DNA of 64,000 bases from the NCBI RefSeq assembly GCF_010729305.1, contig NZ_AP022574.1, forward strand, positions 2,604,001 through 2,668,000, in the 5' to 3' direction. This document shows positions 26,471-34,649 of the stretch, in pieces. Both the position numbers and the translations under genes were made by a program. The notes under the pieces were generated by a model. That model was not told the DNA's origin. It did no database searches and saw only the letters and a program-made list of their open reading frames with translations. Position 1 is the first letter of the stretch, and each line of letters opens with the position of its first letter. This DNA is from Mycolicibacterium psychrotolerans. Its GTDB lineage: Bacteria > Actinomycetota > Actinomycetes > Mycobacteriales > Mycobacteriaceae.

Positions 26471-26533
26471 CGCCGAAATGGCATTCCAGCAGGGAAAGAT
26501 CGAGTGGACTCCTGCTGGAATGCGAGTTCGGCG
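26471..26533. repeat. 23-bp inverted repeat with 17-base loop, intergenic
   Basis: Arms 26471-26493 and 26511-26533 pair at 21 of 23 positions; the inner 13 bp (GCATTCCAGCAGG with CCTGCTGGAATGC) are perfect. It fills most of the 100-base gap between the amidohydrolase and ACAD genes of one operon and ends 24 bases before the ACAD start. As RNA it would be a very stable stem that could attenuate, protect a processed end or mark a mobile palindromic element. The arm contains CATTCC, as does the hairpin at 3781. Confidence 0.8.
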
Positions 26534-26557
26534 GGGAGTGAGACCGAGGAGCAGGTT

Positions 26558-27736
26558 ATGCCGAGCGGCATGAGTTTCGAGCTGAGCGACGATCAGGAAC
26601 TGATCCGCAAGTCCGTGGCCGAGTTGTGCACCCGGTTCGACGATCACTACTGGCTCGAGAAGGACCAGGCGCACGAGTTCCCGCAGGAGTTCTACGACGC
26701 CATCGCCACGGGCGGCTGGCTGGGCATGACCATCCCCGAGGAGTACGGCGGCCACGGTCTCGGCATCACGGAGGCGACCCTGCTGCTCGAGGAGGTGTCC
26801 CGGTCCGGCGCGGCGATGAACGGCGCCAGCGCCATCCACCTGTCCATCTTCGGTATGCAGCCGGTGGTCAAGCACGGCTCCGACGAGCTCAAGGCCGAGA
26901 CGTTGCCCCGCATCGTCGACGGTGATCTGCACGTCTGTTTCGGCGTCACCGAACCCGGTGCCGGGCTGGACACCTCACGGATCACGACGTTCGCCAAACG
27001 GGAGGGCGACCACTACCGCGTCAACGGCCGCAAGGTGTGGATCTCCAAGGCGCTGGAATCGGAGAAGATCCTGCTGCTGACCCGCACGACGCCCTACGAG
27101 GAGGTCACCAAGAAGACCGACGGCATGACGCTGTTCCTGACCGACCTGGATCGCGCCCACGTCGACATCCGACCCATCAAGAAGATGGGCCGCAACGCGG
27201 TCAGCTCCAACGAGCTGTTCATCGACGACCTGATGGTGCCGGTCGCCCACCGGGTCGGGGAGGAGGGGCAGGGCTTCAAGTACATCCTCGACGGCCTGAA
27301 TCCGGAGCGGATGCTGATCGCCGCCGAGGCGCTCGGCATCGGCCGGGTAGCGCTGGAGAAGGCGGTCAAGTACGGCAACGAGCGGCAGGTGTTCAACCGC
27401 CCGATCGGGATGAACCAGGGCCTGCAATTCCCGCTGGCGGATTCCCTGGCCCGGCTCGACGCCGCCGAACTCGTACTGCGCAAGGCCACCTGGCTCTACG
27501 ACAACGGCAAACCCTGTGGGCGCGAGGCGAATACGGCCAAGTACCTGTGCGCCGACGCCGGCTTCGGCGCCGCCGACCGCGCGCTGCAGCTGCACGGCGG
27601 CATGGGCTACTCCGAGGAGTATCACGTCGCGCGGTACTTCCGCGAGGCCCGGCTGATGAAAATCGCGCCGGTCAGTCAGGAGATGATCCTGAACTTCCTC
27701 GGCGAGCACGTGCTCGGCCTCCCGCGCAGCTACTGA
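26558..27736 (+). CDS. Acyl-CoA dehydrogenase
   Basis: A 392-residue ACAD. Motifs are TIPEEYGGHGLGITEATLL, FGVTEPGAGLDTSRITTF, VNGRKVWISKALESEK, and LQLHGGMGYSEEYHVARYFR. The C-terminal segment reads MKIAPVSQEMILNFLG, with proline where short-chain enzymes have the EGT glutamate; the base could instead be the glutamate in NPERMLIAAEALG, as in isovaleryl-type enzymes. ATG 26558 has GAGGAGCAGGTT in front; the frame continues upstream into the hairpin region and is not used. It introduces a double bond into an acyl-CoA in the thiolase operon. Confidence 0.9.
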   Translation: MPSGMSFELSDDQELIRKSVAELCTRFDDHYWLEKDQAHEFPQEFYDAIATGGWLGMTIPEEYGGHGLGITEATLLLEEVSRSGAAMNGASAIHLSIFGMQPVVKHGSDELKAETLPRIVDGDLHVCFGVTEPGAGLDTSRITTFAKREGDHYRVNGRKVWISKALESEKILLLTRTTPYEEVTKKTDGMTLFLTDLDRAHVDIRPIKKMGRNAVSSNELFIDDLMVPVAHRVGEEGQGFKYILDGLNPERMLIAAEALGIGRVALEKAVKYGNERQVFNRPIGMNQGLQFPLADSLARLDAAELVLRKATWLYDNGKPCGREANTAKYLCADAGFGAADRALQLHGGMGYSEEYHVARYFREARLMKIAPVSQEMILNFLGEHVLGLPRSY

Positions 27737-27761
27737 ACACCTGCTGTGGTTGTCTGAACAC

Positions 27762-28988
27762 GTGTCGACTCCGAAAGCCGCGCCGCTGGCCGATGTCACC
27801 GTCGTCGCGATGGAGCAGGCTGTCGCGGCGCCGATGTGCACCCGGGTGCTCGCCGACTTCGGCGCCCGCGTGATCAAGGTGGAGAATCCCGACGGCGGCG
27901 ATTTCGCCCGTCACTACGACGATGTCGTGAACGGCCCGGGCGGTCTGGCCGCCCACTTCGTGTGGTGCAACCGCGGCAAGGAATCCGTCGCGCTGAACAC
28001 GAAATCCGCCGCGGGTGAGGAACTGCTGCACCGGTTGCTCGACCGCGCCGACGTGTTCGTGTCCAATCTGGCTCCCGGCGCCACGGCACGCCTCGGGGTG
28101 GCGGCCGCCGACCTCGCCGACCGCCATCCCGACGTCATACCCGTCGAGATCGACGGATACGGTCCCGGCGGCCCGATCTCCCACAAACGCGCGTACGACC
28201 TTCTGGTGCAGGCGGAGTCGGGGTCGTGCGCGATCACCGGCTCTCCCGGCATGCCCGCCAAGCCCGGCCCCGCGATGGCCGATTTCACCACCGGTCTCTA
28301 CGCCGCCATGTCGATCGTGACGCTGCTGTACGGGCGCGCGCGGCAGCCGCGGCCGGGTCCGGCGCCGTCGGTCGAGTTGAGTCTGTTCGACGTGATGACC
28401 GACGTGATGGGATACGCGCTGACCTATACCCAGCATTCCGGCATCGACCAGGAGCCACTGGGCGTCGGTTCGCCGGCCGTCGCGCCGTACGGCGCCTACC
28501 CCACCCGTGACGGGCACACCGTGGTGCTCGGCACCACCAACGACCGGGAATGGCAGCGGGTGGCGCGGGAGATCATCGACCGCCCCGATCTGGCCGCCGA
28601 CGCACGCTTCGCGACGAATCCCGGCCGGTGCGCCCACCGGGACATCCTCGACGACGCGATCGGATCCTGGTGTGCGCGACATGATCTGGCAGACATTCAG
28701 AAGACGGCAGACGAAGCCGGTATCGGCAACTCGCGGTTCAACAAACCGAGCGACGTGGTGGTCCACCCGCAGCTGAGTGCCAGGGACCGATGGCGAACCG
28801 TGGCCACCCCGAAGGGGGACATCCCCGCGCTCAGGCCGCCGCCGGTCATCAGCGACTTCACCCAGCCGATGGGCGCGATACCCGGCCTCGGTGAGCACAC
28901 CGACGCGGTGCTCACCGAACTGGGGGTCACGGCCGAGGAACTCGCGCAGCTGCGCGCGGAGGGGTCGATCGGACCCGCCTATGAGTGA
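27762..28988 (+). CDS. CoA transferase family III (CaiB/BaiF)
   Basis: A 408-residue single-domain CoA transferase. It has DFGARVIKVENPDGGDFAR, the WCNRGKESVALN block and the catalytic aspartate in AMADFTTGLYAAMS (about residue 178). GTG 27762 is taken; TTG 27750 is in frame and possible, and neither has a clear ribosome binding site. It would transfer CoA from a donor ester to the pathway acid, allowing reuse of CoA without ATP. Located between ACAD and thiolase genes in the same direction. Confidence 0.88.
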   Translation: MSTPKAAPLADVTVVAMEQAVAAPMCTRVLADFGARVIKVENPDGGDFARHYDDVVNGPGGLAAHFVWCNRGKESVALNTKSAAGEELLHRLLDRADVFVSNLAPGATARLGVAAADLADRHPDVIPVEIDGYGPGGPISHKRAYDLLVQAESGSCAITGSPGMPAKPGPAMADFTTGLYAAMSIVTLLYGRARQPRPGPAPSVELSLFDVMTDVMGYALTYTQHSGIDQEPLGVGSPAVAPYGAYPTRDGHTVVLGTTNDREWQRVAREIIDRPDLAADARFATNPGRCAHRDILDDAIGSWCARHDLADIQKTADEAGIGNSRFNKPSDVVVHPQLSARDRWRTVATPKGDIPALRPPPVISDFTQPMGAIPGLGEHTDAVLTELGVTAEELAQLRAEGSIGPAYE

Positions 28989-29091
28989 CGACAGAGAGCA
29001 CGTCGCGGCTCAACGGCGGGGCAGTGGCGACAGTGACGGAGACGCCGGCCAACGAGGCCCAAGCGCATACGACGACGAGGAGCAGAGGTAG

Positions 29092-30237
29092 ATGCGGGAG
29101 ACCGTGATCGTGGGAGCGGTGCGCACACCGGTCGGCAAGCGCAACGGGGGACTGTCGGATCAGCACGCGGCCGATCTGTCGGCGCTGGTGCTCAACGAAC
29201 TGATCGAGCGGACCGGGGTCGACACCGACGTGATCGACGACGTCGTGTGGGGCTGCGTGTCCCAGGTGGGAGATCAGTCCAGCAACATCGGTCGCTACGC
29301 GGTGCTCGCGGCGGGGTGGCCCGAGCACATCCCGGGCACCACCGTGAACCGGGCCTGCGGGTCGAGTCAGCAGGCGCTCGACTTCGCCGTGCAGGCGGTG
29401 ATGTCGGGGCAGCAGGAGGTGGTGGTAGCGGGGGGAGTGGAGGTGATGAGCCGCGTCCCGCTGGGCGCCGCACGCGCCACCGGCATGCCCTACGGGCCGA
29501 AAGTGCTTGCCCGCTATGACGACTTCTCGTTCAACCAGGGCATCTCCGCGGAGATGATCGCGCAGCGGTGGGGCTTCCCGCGCAGCCGGCTGGACGAGTA
29601 TTCAGCCCGGTCACACGAGCTGGCTGCGGCTGCCCAGGACGTGGGCGCGTTCACCGATCAGATCGTTCCCGTCGCCACCGACGGCGGCGTCGTCACCGAC
29701 GACGAGGGGATCCGGCGCGGCACGACGGTCGAGAAGTTGGCCGGCCTGAAGCCGGCGTTCGCCGACGACGGCGTCATCCACGCCGGCAACTCGTCGCAGA
29801 TCTCCGACGGAGCCGCGGCCCTGCTGGTGATGTCCGCCGAGAACGCGGTGCAGCTCGGGCTGACCCCGCTGGTGCGCTACCGCGCGGGCGCGGTCACCGG
29901 TGCGGACCCGAAACTCATGCTGACCGGACCGATTCCGGCGACGGAGAAGGTGCTGCACAAAGCCGGGCTCGACCTGTCGGAGATCGGCGTGTTCGAGGTC
30001 AACGAGGCGTTCGCGCCTGTTCCGCTGGCCTGGCTGGCCGACACCGGTGCCGAGGAGGCGAAGCTGAACCCGCTCGGCGGCGCCATCGCCCTCGGCCATC
30101 CGCTCGGGGCGTCCGGTGCGGTGCTGATGACGCGGATGATCCATCACATGCGCGACAACGGGATTCGCTACGGTTTGCAGACGATGTGCGAGGGCGGCGG
30201 TACCGCCAACGCCACCGTCGTCGAGCTCGTGAGCTGA
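29092..30237 (+). CDS. Thiolase (acetyl-CoA acyltransferase, FadA-type)
   Basis: A 381-residue thiolase of normal length. The nucleophilic cysteine is C89 in NRACGSSQQA, the histidine lies in IALGHPLGASG, the second cysteine in MCEGGGTANA, and NEAFAPVPLAW is conserved. It cleaves a 3-ketoacyl-CoA to acetyl- or propionyl-CoA, the last step of a beta-oxidation turn. The 103-base gap before it holds GAGGAGCAGAGGTAG as the ribosome binding site and nothing else I can identify. It pairs with the ACAD and CoA transferase genes of this operon. Confidence 0.94.
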   Translation: MRETVIVGAVRTPVGKRNGGLSDQHAADLSALVLNELIERTGVDTDVIDDVVWGCVSQVGDQSSNIGRYAVLAAGWPEHIPGTTVNRACGSSQQALDFAVQAVMSGQQEVVVAGGVEVMSRVPLGAARATGMPYGPKVLARYDDFSFNQGISAEMIAQRWGFPRSRLDEYSARSHELAAAAQDVGAFTDQIVPVATDGGVVTDDEGIRRGTTVEKLAGLKPAFADDGVIHAGNSSQISDGAAALLVMSAENAVQLGLTPLVRYRAGAVTGADPKLMLTGPIPATEKVLHKAGLDLSEIGVFEVNEAFAPVPLAWLADTGAEEAKLNPLGGAIALGHPLGASGAVLMTRMIHHMRDNGIRYGLQTMCEGGGTANATVVELVS

Positions 30238-30253
30238 CGGGAGGGCGGCGCGG

Positions 30254-31414
30254 ATGCGCAGAGATCTGTTCACCGAAGACCACGAGGCGTTCCGGGAACT
30301 CGCCCGTGACTTCGTCGAGAAGGAGGTCGTCCCGCACTACCCGCAGTGGGAGCAGGGCGGCCGGATGCCGCGCGAAGTCTTCGAACACATGGGCACGTTG
30401 GGCATGCTGGGCGTCGCGATCCCCGAGCAGTACGGCGGCGGAGGTGTGCCGGACTACCGCTACAACGTCGTGCTGCAGGAGGAGGCGGCGCGCGCGCTGG
30501 TCACGTTGTCGACGGTGCGCACCCAACTCGAGGTGATCCTGCCGTACTTCCTGCACTATGCGAACGCCGAGCAGCGCGCGCGGTGGTTCCCGGGAATGGC
30601 GGCGGGCACACTGCTCACCGCGATCGCGATGACGGAGCCCGGCACCGGTTCCGATCTCGCCGGCATGCGGACAACGGCGGTGCGCGGTGTTGATTCAGAA
30701 GGCCCCCACTACGTCGTCAACGGCGCCAAGACCTTCATCACGGGCGGGATGCAGGCCGATCTGGTGATCGTCGTCGCGCGAACGTCGACCGACCCGGACA
30801 ACCGTCGCAGGGGTCTGACCCTGCTCGTCGTCGAGGACGGCATGGACGGGTTCACCCGCGGCCGCGAGCTGCAGAAGATGGGCTGCAAGGTGCAGGACAC
30901 CGCCGAACTGTCGTTCGTCGACGTGCGTGTGCCTGCGGCGAATGTGCTCGGCGAGGTGGACGAGGCGTTCGGCTACCTGGGCCACAACCTGGCCCAAGAG
31001 CGGCTGACGGTCGCGGTCGGCTCGGTGGCGCAGGCCCGTTCGGCGATCGCCGCGGCCATCGACTACACCCAGAACCGCACGGCCTTCGGCACGCCGGTCG
31101 CGTCGTTCCAGAACACCAAGTTCGAGCTCGCGGCCTGTTCGACCGAGGTCGAAGCCGCGCAGGCCATGCTCGACCGGGCGGTCGCGCTGCACGTCGACAG
31201 CGAGCTCTCCGGTGCCGACGCGGCCCGGGTCAAACTGTTCTGTACCGAGATGCAGCAGCGCGTCGTGGACCGCTGCCTGCAGCTCTTCGGCGGCTACGGC
31301 TACATGGTGGAGTATCCGATCGCGCGGCTGTACACCGATGCGCGGGTGGCCCGCATCTACGCGGGCACCAGCGAGGTGATGAAGGTGATCATCGCCAAAT
31401 CGCTGGGTTTGTAG
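30254..31414 (+). CDS. Acyl-CoA dehydrogenase
   Basis: A 386-residue ACAD with AIAMTEPGTGSDLAGMRT, VNGAKTFITGGMQADL, LQLFGGYGYMVEYPIARLY and the C-terminal RIYAGTSEVMKVIIAKSLG. The EGT glutamate is alanine (YAGT), so the base, if conserved, should be the glutamate of LAQERLTVAVG, as in long-chain and isovaleryl enzymes. ATG 30254 follows the thiolase by 16 bases with GGAGGGCGGC in between. Last gene of the plus operon; a putative TetR operator region follows. Confidence 0.9.
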   Translation: MRRDLFTEDHEAFRELARDFVEKEVVPHYPQWEQGGRMPREVFEHMGTLGMLGVAIPEQYGGGGVPDYRYNVVLQEEAARALVTLSTVRTQLEVILPYFLHYANAEQRARWFPGMAAGTLLTAIAMTEPGTGSDLAGMRTTAVRGVDSEGPHYVVNGAKTFITGGMQADLVIVVARTSTDPDNRRRGLTLLVVEDGMDGFTRGRELQKMGCKVQDTAELSFVDVRVPAANVLGEVDEAFGYLGHNLAQERLTVAVGSVAQARSAIAAAIDYTQNRTAFGTPVASFQNTKFELAACSTEVEAAQAMLDRAVALHVDSELSGADAARVKLFCTEMQQRVVDRCLQLFGGYGYMVEYPIARLYTDARVARIYAGTSEVMKVIIAKSLGL

Positions 31415-31455
31415 ACGACCCGCCCCAATTTCTCTGAGACCCTTGTCACATCCGC

Positions 31456-31491
31456 CGAACCTACCTACTGTGTGTTCACTAGGTTGGTTCG
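31456..31491. promoter_or_regulatory. Inverted repeat CGAACCTACCTA/TAGGTTGGTTCG before a TetR gene
   Basis: Two 12-bp arms (31456-31467 and 31480-31491) pair at 11 of 12 positions around a 12-base spacer, immediately upstream of the TetR gene (start 31506). Probably the autoregulatory operator of that TetR. It is unrelated in sequence to the GAGAAT and GTAAC sites. Confidence 0.65.
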
Positions 31492-31505
31492 AGCCGAGGA
31501 GATCA

Positions 31506-32156
31506 GTGTCTGCCGCGCAATCCGCCGGGTCCGATGTGGGTTCGCCCAGGCGTCCCTACGCGACCTTGTTCGCCAAGGGGGAGGACCGCAGGCAACGGAT
31601 TCTCGCGGTGGCCGAGCGTCTGCTGGCACGCAACGGATGGCGGTCCACATCGTTGGCGCAGATCGCCCGAGAGGCAGGCGTGACGTCTGCCGGGCTGCTG
31701 CACCACTTCGAGTCCAAAGAACAGCTCCTCAACGCGGTGCTGGATGCGCGCGATGCCGACGACGACGCGCATGCCGACCGGTCCGGTGATCTGATCACCG
31801 AGTTGATGCGTGTTCCCGAGCGCTTCGAGCGTGCTCCCGAACTGGTGGGCACCTTCACCGTCCTGCTCGCCGAGAACATCGCTCCGGACGCCCCGCTGCA
31901 CGACCGCCTGCACAACCGGTACCGGGCCGCGGTCGACATCATCAGGAAGATCATCGAGCGCGGCCAGCGGGCAGGTCGCTATCGCACCGACGTCGACGCG
32001 GCCGTCAAGGCCACGGAGATTCTCGCCTTCATCAACGGAATGGAGACCCTATGGTTGCTCGATCCTGCAATCCCGCTGACCGAGGTGTTCACGGAGTACG
32101 CAAAGTCGCTGGGCCGGGATCTGGCGGCGACACGATCGGAGGCCACGCCGACATGA
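31506..32156 (+). CDS. TetR family transcriptional regulator
   Basis: A 216-residue regulator. The helix-turn-helix spans LLARNGWRSTSLAQIAREAG and VTSAGLLHHFESKEQLLNAV. GTG 31506 is chosen because GAGGAG lies just before it and the frame upstream runs across the inverted repeat at 31456-31491. A 166-residue unknown gene starts in its stop codon (ATGA). The C-terminal domain includes a run LHDRLHNRYRAAVDIIRKII typical of TetR_C families. Its targets may be itself and the adjacent unknown. Confidence 0.9.
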   Translation: MSAAQSAGSDVGSPRRPYATLFAKGEDRRQRILAVAERLLARNGWRSTSLAQIAREAGVTSAGLLHHFESKEQLLNAVLDARDADDDAHADRSGDLITELMRVPERFERAPELVGTFTVLLAENIAPDAPLHDRLHNRYRAAVDIIRKIIERGQRAGRYRTDVDAAVKATEILAFINGMETLWLLDPAIPLTEVFTEYAKSLGRDLAATRSEATPT

Positions 32157-32653
32157 GGTACCGGCTCGACATCGTCACGCCCACGGTGGTCGACGCGGTG
32201 CGGTTCGCCGGCGGCTGGGTCTACGACCGGGTGACGGCCGGCTGGGACGTCACCGTTCTGGTCGGCAACGACGACGATGTCCGTGCGCTGGAGATCCTCG
32301 GCGCCGCAACCGCTGATCTGGAGTCGGTGCTGCAGTCCTGGGAAGCGCGACCCCACCCGCAGACCGTCGCGGTGGCCGCCGATCTGTTCGGCCGCGACGA
32401 ACGCGTCCGCGCCGGCGTACTCGGCGCGCTGTCCCAGGGGGCGACAGAGGTGACGCTGTGGGGTGAGCTCCGGTCGTCCGAACTGGACAGCAGCGTCGAC
32501 GTCGTCGAGCACCGGCTCAGCGCCGCCGCCCGCGCGTTCAAGGCGCAGGCCCTGGCGGCGGCCGGCGTGGCGGGGGAGTCCGTGGCGCGCTCGGAGATCT
32601 TCTGCTGCGGCATGATGGCCTCCGTCGCTGCGGATCTGGTGCCCGCCAGCTGA
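32153..32653 (+). CDS. Conserved hypothetical protein coupled to TetR
   Basis: A 166-residue protein starting with MRYRLDIVTPTVVDAVRFAG; no family recognised. It alternates strands and helices, has several short acidic stretches and two adjacent cysteines near the end (EIFCCGMMAS). The ATGA overlap with the TetR gene implies coupled synthesis, so it may be a ligand- or partner-type accessory of that regulator. It converges on the oxidoreductase gene with a 2-base gap. Confidence 0.7.
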   Translation: MRYRLDIVTPTVVDAVRFAGGWVYDRVTAGWDVTVLVGNDDDVRALEILGAATADLESVLQSWEARPHPQTVAVAADLFGRDERVRAGVLGALSQGATEVTLWGELRSSELDSSVDVVEHRLSAAARAFKAQALAAAGVAGESVARSEIFCCGMMASVAADLVPAS

Positions 32654-32655
32654 GT

Positions 32656-33621
32656 TCATCGGAGGTCGATCAGCACCTTGCCGACGGCTCGGCCGTCGGC
32701 CACGTGCCGCAGCGCCGCCGCAATCTCGGTGAGCGGGTACACCGCTCCGATGTGCGGAACGACCCGGCGATCCGCCAGCAGCGTGCGCATCTCCTCCTCG
32801 GTGCGTGCGAATTCCTCGGCCGGCACGTCCTGGAACTGGAATCCCAGGACGTGAACGCCCTTGATGAGCACGAGGTTCAGCGGGATACGGGGAATCGTGC
32901 CGGAGGCGAAGCCGACGGTGACGAACCGGCCGCCCCGGCGCAGGCTGCGCAGCGCCGGTTCGCTCAGCCCGCCGCCGACGGGATCGAGCACGGCGTCGGC
33001 ACCGGCAGGGATCACGTCCCGCAGCGCGGCCCGCAGGTCCACGTTCCGGTGATCGATCGCATGGTTGGCACCGTAACGAGATGCGGCGGCCAGCTTTTCG
33101 GGGGACGACGCGACGGCGGTGACCTGCGCGCCCAGCACGACGCCCAGTTGGACTGCGGCGAGGCCGACGCCGCCGCCCGCGCCGAGTACCACGAGTTCGT
33201 CGCCCGCGCGGACCCGCGCCATCGATCGCAGGCTGTGCAACGCTGTGTGGTACGCGACGCCGGAGGCCGCGGCCGCGAACATGTCCAGACCGTCGGGCAC
33301 CGCCGCCAGGCTCGCCGCGTCCACCACGACGCGTTCGGCGAACGCGCCGGCGATCCCGGTACCCGTGACGCGGTCGCCGACCGCGAAACCATCCACGCCC
33401 GAACCGACTTCGTCGACAACGCCGGCGAACTCGCTGCCCGGGACGAACGGCGGCCGGAGGCTCACCTGGTAGGAGTCGGCGATCAGGAGCACGTCCGGGA
33501 AGTTCACCGCCGCCGCGTCGACGCGGACGCCGACCTGGCCGCGACCGGCGGGAGGGACGTCGCGTTGCTCGATGCGGACGACCTCGGGAGAGCCGAACGC
33601 CGGACAGACTGCGGCACGCAC
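32656..33621 (-). CDS. Zinc-independent MDR/quinone oxidoreductase-like dehydrogenase
   Basis: A 321-residue medium-chain reductase of the NADPH:quinone oxidoreductase group. VPGSEFAGVVDEVGSGVDGF and GDRVTGTGIAGAFAERVVV form the catalytic domain, and VVLGAGGGVGLAAVQLGVVL is the nucleotide-binding loop; the structural zinc cysteines are absent. GTG 33621 is preceded by GGGGATA and lies 5 bases after the kinase stop. Last of the minus operon that begins with the TetR at 36601. Likely enoyl/enone reductase or acyl-CoA reductase; the substrate is unknown. Confidence 0.86.
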   Translation of the reverse strand: MRAAVCPAFGSPEVVRIEQRDVPPAGRGQVGVRVDAAAVNFPDVLLIADSYQVSLRPPFVPGSEFAGVVDEVGSGVDGFAVGDRVTGTGIAGAFAERVVVDAASLAAVPDGLDMFAAAASGVAYHTALHSLRSMARVRAGDELVVLGAGGGVGLAAVQLGVVLGAQVTAVASSPEKLAAASRYGANHAIDHRNVDLRAALRDVIPAGADAVLDPVGGGLSEPALRSLRRGGRFVTVGFASGTIPRIPLNLVLIKGVHVLGFQFQDVPAEEFARTEEEMRTLLADRRVVPHIGAVYPLTEIAAALRHVADGRAVGKVLIDLR

Positions 33622-33626
33622 CGTGG

Positions 33627-34649
33627 CTATCCCCGGTAGTCCGAGGTCTCGGCGAGGTCGGCGGCCGAGGCCATCAGGTCTGTCACCACCGGTCCGAAGG
33701 CGAGCAACTTCTCGTCGTCGCCGGCCCGCTGGAAGCCCTGCTCGAGCACGATGGCCAACTTCCACTTCGCCAGCACCAGGTAGTAATCCAGGTCGTCGAC
33801 CTGACGTCCCGACACCGCGGCGTAGTGCGCGACCACCTCGTCGCGCGACGGCATGCCACGCATGTCGACGTAGTTCATCTCCGATGTGCCGTCGGCGCCG
33901 GGCCAGCTCTGCACCATCCAGCCCAGATCGAGCTTCGGATCACCCACCGTGCCCATCTCCCAGTCGACGATCGCGGCCAGCCGGGCCGGTGCGCCGTGCC
34001 GGTACATCACGTTGGCGAACTGATAGTCGCCGTGCATCAGGCCGGGGACGAAGTCGAGGGGCTTGTGCGCCGTGAGCCACGCCGTCGCCACCTCCAACCC
34101 GGGCAGGTCGCGCTTCTTGATGCGCTTCAGGAAGCCGATCCAACGGGCGACCTGGCGTTCGTGGAAGCCCTCGGGCCTGCCGAGGTCCTGCAGACCCTTG
34201 GCGCGCCAGTCGACCTTCGACAGCAGGGCGATGCCCTCGGCCAATTGATAACTCAGGCCCGGCCGGAGCGAACCGTCGCTGGCGAACGGCTCCGGCCAGC
34301 GGCCGTGGGTGTCCATGGGTGACCAGCCGTCGACGAACCCCATCAGGTAGAACGGCCGGCCGAGCACCGACGGATCCTCGCAGACGCCGACTGCCTTCGT
34401 GTGCGGCACTTCGGTGCCGTCGAGCGCCTCGATGATCCGCCACTCGCGCAGGATGCCCTTGTCGCGGTCCTGGGGAGCGCCCGGTGGTGGCATCCGCAGG
34501 ACGCACCGCTCGTCGCCGCGGGTGAGTTCGTAGATGACGTTCTGGGTACCGCCCGAGAGGAAGCGGGCCTGCAGCGGTTCTCCTTTGCCGGGCAGGGCAG
34601 CCTCGTCCATCCAGGCCGCCAGCCTCTCGGTGTGCACAGCCTCGCTCAT
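33627..34649 (-). CDS. Aminoglycoside-phosphotransferase-like kinase, candidate 4-hydroxyacyl-CoA kinase
   Basis: A 340-residue APH-fold kinase. Motifs: LSGGTQNVIYEL (ATP loop), LMHGDYQFANVMY (catalytic loop) and IVDWEMGTVGDPKLDLGWM (metal-binding DWE). These match the kinase domain fused to an ACAD domain in eukaryotic ACAD10/ACAD11 and the LvaA kinase of the Pseudomonas levulinate pathway, which phosphorylate the 4-hydroxyl of acyl-CoAs. The gene starts inside the stop of an ACAD gene (TGATG), mirroring the LvaA/LvaC and ACAD11 pairing. I infer phosphorylation of a hydroxyacyl-CoA so that the neighbouring ACAD can eliminate phosphate. Confidence 0.85.
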   Translation of the reverse strand: MSEAVHTERLAAWMDEAALPGKGEPLQARFLSGGTQNVIYELTRGDERCVLRMPPPGAPQDRDKGILREWRIIEALDGTEVPHTKAVGVCEDPSVLGRPFYLMGFVDGWSPMDTHGRWPEPFASDGSLRPGLSYQLAEGIALLSKVDWRAKGLQDLGRPEGFHERQVARWIGFLKRIKKRDLPGLEVATAWLTAHKPLDFVPGLMHGDYQFANVMYRHGAPARLAAIVDWEMGTVGDPKLDLGWMVQSWPGADGTSEMNYVDMRGMPSRDEVVAHYAAVSGRQVDDLDYYLVLAKWKLAIVLEQGFQRAGDDEKLLAFGPVVTDLMASAADLAETSDYRG

